From: CAZIHO01 sp964538875
GTDB taxonomy: Bacteria > Pseudomonadota > Gammaproteobacteria > Chromatiales > Chromatiaceae
Reading direction: 5' to 3'
Length of the DNA stretch: 33,042 nt
Assembly: GCA_964538875.1 (NCBI GenBank)
Contig: CAZIHO010000024.1
Location: 1-33,042, forward strand
The notes under the pieces were generated by a model that made no database searches, was not told where the DNA came from, and worked only from the letters and a program-made list of their open reading frames with translations. The position numbers were made by a program, and so were the translations under genes. This document shows, one piece after another, positions 30,873 through 33,042 of the stretch. Every line of letters begins with the position of its first letter. Position 1 is the stretch's first letter.

Positions 30873-32963
30873 GTGGCACGCAAGACGCCTATCGATCGGT
30901 ACCGCAATGTGGGCATCATGGCCCATATTGATGCGGGCAAGACGACGACAACGGAACGCATCCTTTACTACACCGGAATCTCCCACAAGTTGGGCGAGGT
31001 TCACGACGGTGCCGCGACCATGGACTGGATGGCGCAGGAACAAGAGCGGGGTATCACCATAACCTCCGCCGCGACCACCTGCTTCTGGAAGGGCATGGAT
31101 ATGCAGCATCCGGAGCATCGCATCAACATCATCGACACCCCCGGGCACGTGGACTTCACCATTGAGGTGGAGCGGTCGTTGCGGGTGCTGGATGGTGCCT
31201 GCGCGGTGTTCTGTGCGGTCGGCGGCGTCGAGCCTCAGTCGGAGACGGTGTGGCGCCAAGCCAATAAGTATGGTGTGCCCCGTATTGCGTTCGTCAACAA
31301 GATGGATCGCATCGGCGCCGATTTCTTGCGCGTGGTGGCCCAGGTTCGGGATCGGCTCGGCAGCAATGCGGTGCCCGTACAGTTGCCAATTGGGGCCGAG
31401 GATCGCTTCCAGGGCGTGGTCGATCTACTGCGGATGAAGGCCATCATCTGGGACGAAGAAAGCAAGGGAATGAAGTACGAGGAACAGGATATCCCCGCCG
31501 ACATGGCGGAATTGTGCCAGGAATGGCGGGATACCCTGGTCGAAGCTGCCGCCGAGGCGGACGATGCGACCATGGAGCGGTACCTGGAAGGCGAAGAGCT
31601 TTCTATGGAGGAAATCCGTGCTGGGCTGCGGGTTCGTACCTTGCGTAGCGAAATTGTGCCCATTTTGTGCGGATCGGCGTTTAAGAATAAGGGTGTCCAG
31701 GCGATGCTGGATGCCATCATCGATTTCATGCCGTCGCCCCTGGATGTAGAAGCCATTCGTGGCGTGCTGGACAACGATGCGGAGGCGGTGCGGCCGCCCC
31801 AGGACGACGCGCCCTTCGCGGCTCTGGCTTTCAAGATTGCCACCGATCCCTATGTGGGCACCCTGACCTTTTTCCGGGTCTACTCAGGTGTGCTTAATTC
31901 CGGTGATAGTGTGTTCAACCCGGTCAAGTCCAAGCGGGAGCGGATTGGTCGCATCCTCCAGATGCACGCCAATAACCGGCAAGACGTGAAGGAAGTTCGC
32001 GCCGGCGACATCGCGGCTGCCGTTGGACTGAAAGACGTAACCACGGGTGATACCCTTTGTTCCCTCGAGAACGTCATCACCCTGGAGCGCATGGAATTTC
32101 CGGAACCGGTCATTTCCGTCGCGCTGGAGCCCAAGACCAAGAGCGACCAAGAAAAAATGGGCGTCGCTCTGTCCAAGCTGGCACAAGAAGATCCTTCGTT
32201 CCGTGTGCGTACCGACGAGGAATCTGGTCAAACCATCGTTTCTGGAATGGGCGAGCTCCATCTGGAAATCATCGTTGACCGGATGAAGCGGGAATTTAAC
32301 GTCGAGGCCAACGTGGGCGCGCCCCAAGTTGCCTACCGGGAAACCATTCGCGCCAAGGTGGAGCAGGAAGGCAAGTTCGTCCGTCAGTCCGGCGGCCGTG
32401 GCCAATACGGTCATGTGTACCTGCGGGTCGAGCCCCAGGAGTCCGGTGGTGGTTATGCCTTTGAAAATGCCATTGTCGGCGGTGTCATTCCCAAGGAATA
32501 TATCCCGGCAGTTGACAAGGGTGTTCGGGAAGCCATGGACAGCGGTGTGCTCGCCGGCTTTCCGGTGGTCGACGTGAAGGTCACCCTGTACGACGGCTCC
32601 TACCACGACGTTGACTCCTCCGAAATGGCGTTCAAGATTGCCGGGTCCATGTGCTTCAAGGAAGCTGTGCGCAAGGCCCGTCCGGTGCTCATGGAGCCAA
32701 TCATGAAGGTCGAGGTGGTGACGCCAGAAGACTACATGGGCGACGTCATCGGCGACTTGAATTCGCGGCGGGGTATGGTGTTCGGCATGGAGGACGCGCC
32801 CAGCGGAAAGATCATCCGCGCGGAGGTGCCGCTGTCTGAAATGTTTGGCTATGCCACGGATTTGCGCGGAGCGACCCAGGGTCGCGCGACCTACAGCATG
32901 GAATTCAGTAAATACAACGAAGTCCCCGGCAATATCGCCGAGGCCATCATTAAAAAGCACTAA
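30873..32963 (+). CDS. fusA: Elongation factor G
   Basis: A 696-residue translocation GTPase with the classical five-domain layout. The G domain has P-loop AHIDAGKT (17-24), switch I QERGITITSAAT (57-68), DTPGH (88-92) and NKMD (142-145). The domain IV tip region reads VRQSGGRGQYGHV (about 509-521), and domain V includes VVTPEDYMGDVIGDLNSRRG. Nothing is missing. The start is GTG at 30873, 44 nt after rpsG, with only a weak ribosome-binding site, consistent with coupling to rpsG. The PQSETVWRQANKY segment and HIDAGKTTTTERILYYTG match the main EF-G rather than EF-G2 paralogs. tuf follows 24 nt later. Confidence 0.98.
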   Translation: MARKTPIDRYRNVGIMAHIDAGKTTTTERILYYTGISHKLGEVHDGAATMDWMAQEQERGITITSAATTCFWKGMDMQHPEHRINIIDTPGHVDFTIEVERSLRVLDGACAVFCAVGGVEPQSETVWRQANKYGVPRIAFVNKMDRIGADFLRVVAQVRDRLGSNAVPVQLPIGAEDRFQGVVDLLRMKAIIWDEESKGMKYEEQDIPADMAELCQEWRDTLVEAAAEADDATMERYLEGEELSMEEIRAGLRVRTLRSEIVPILCGSAFKNKGVQAMLDAIIDFMPSPLDVEAIRGVLDNDAEAVRPPQDDAPFAALAFKIATDPYVGTLTFFRVYSGVLNSGDSVFNPVKSKRERIGRILQMHANNRQDVKEVRAGDIAAAVGLKDVTTGDTLCSLENVITLERMEFPEPVISVALEPKTKSDQEKMGVALSKLAQEDPSFRVRTDEESGQTIVSGMGELHLEIIVDRMKREFNVEANVGAPQVAYRETIRAKVEQEGKFVRQSGGRGQYGHVYLRVEPQESGGGYAFENAIVGGVIPKEYIPAVDKGVREAMDSGVLAGFPVVDVKVTLYDGSYHDVDSSEMAFKIAGSMCFKEAVRKARPVLMEPIMKVEVVTPEDYMGDVIGDLNSRRGMVFGMEDAPSGKIIRAEVPLSEMFGYATDLRGATQGRATYSMEFSKYNEVPGNIAEAIIKKH

Positions 32964-32970
32964 TCTTGCC

Positions 32971-32983
32971 CGAAGGGTTGACG
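32971..32983 (+). promoter_or_regulatory. tuf ribosome-binding region sharing a 13-mer with the str palindrome
   Basis: CGAAGGGTTGACG contains the AAGGG Shine-Dalgarno-like core about 10 nt before the tuf ATG. The same 13 bases form the right side of the leader palindrome (29878-29890). Confidence 0.5.
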
Positions 32984-32987
32984 ACCA

Positions 32988-33042
32988 ATGGCTAAATCCA
33001 AATTTGAGCGTAAAAAGCCGCACGTAAACGTGGGGACGATTG
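32988..33042 (+). CDS. tuf: Elongation factor Tu, partial (5' end only)
   Basis: The window holds only the first 18 codons, MAKSKFERKKPHVNVGTI, which are the canonical EF-Tu N-terminus leading to the P-loop (GHVDHGKT, off the end). EF-Tu delivers aminoacyl-tRNA to the ribosome. It is the fourth gene of the str operon, 24 nt after fusA. Truncation is due to the window edge. Confidence 0.97.
   Translation, partial: MAKSKFERKKPHVNVGTI

Noticed and set aside
31884..33023. 379-codon minus-strand frame opposite fusA and tuf
   Set aside because: Shadow of strongly codon-biased translation genes.
1..33042. CRISPR arrays, tRNA or rRNA genes, insertion sequences, phage genes
   Set aside because: No regularly spaced direct repeats, transposase or integrase motifs, or cloverleaf-like segments were seen on reading both strands.

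Overview
The window is high-GC bacterial chromosome, most likely from a gammaproteobacterium. Pointers are GreB, NarX/NarL-type regulation, a gamma-type CCA tRNA nucleotidyltransferase, an ATM1-like exporter and a str operon that is separate from rpoBC. A methanotroph or sulfur-oxidiser lineage such as Methylococcales or Chromatiales would fit, but no marker in the window settles it. A run of exactly 100 N at 24864-24963 marks a scaffold join. The window ends 18 codons into tuf.

Layout. (1) 249-3499, minus strand: a tightly coupled set of a YaiI/UPF0178 protein, a NarX-like histidine kinase without a periplasmic sensor domain, a NarL-like regulator and a single-domain rhodanese. (2) 3728-6773, plus: a DeaD/CsdA RNA helicase with a ~290-residue Arg/Gly/Pro-rich tail, then an orphan Hpt protein. 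(3) 6971-11270, plus: a small exported protein of four Cys-X15-Cys repeats, then a large exported TPR + FG-GAP + ASPIC/UnbV protein. (4) 11292-15515, minus: greB, ftsH, a class I glutamine amidotransferase and a TauE/SafE permease. (5) 15654-20587, minus: three tandem paralogous secreted proteins of a family I do not recognise, followed by a secreted BNR-repeat protein with a C-terminal NTF2-like region. (6) 20878-24975, plus: threonine synthase, a citramalate/isopropylmalate synthase that resembles Leptospira citramalate synthase, and a CHAD protein cut by the assembly gap. (7) 25030-26488, minus: a SphA/MetA-type outer-membrane protein and an S24-like protein lacking the usual catalytic Ser. 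(8) 26589-29527, plus: an ATM1-type ABC exporter overlapping a cca gene whose HD domain has been lost. (9) 29743-33042, plus: a near-consensus sigma70 promoter and the str operon rpsL-rpsG-fusA-tuf.

How the parts work together. Regions 2, 4 and 9 are housekeeping (RNA remodelling, transcript cleavage, membrane proteolysis, translation). Region 6 links threonine synthesis with a probable threonine-independent entry to isoleucine. The accessory and least understood material is the exported proteins in regions 3 and 5. The triplicated family with its BNR partner, on one strand and closely spaced, is the best candidate for an undescribed system, probably at the cell surface or in the periplasm. 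Regulatory curiosities are a perfect 22-bp palindrome in the str leader, half of which recurs at the tuf ribosome-binding site, and two perfect inverted repeats between paralogs of region 5.
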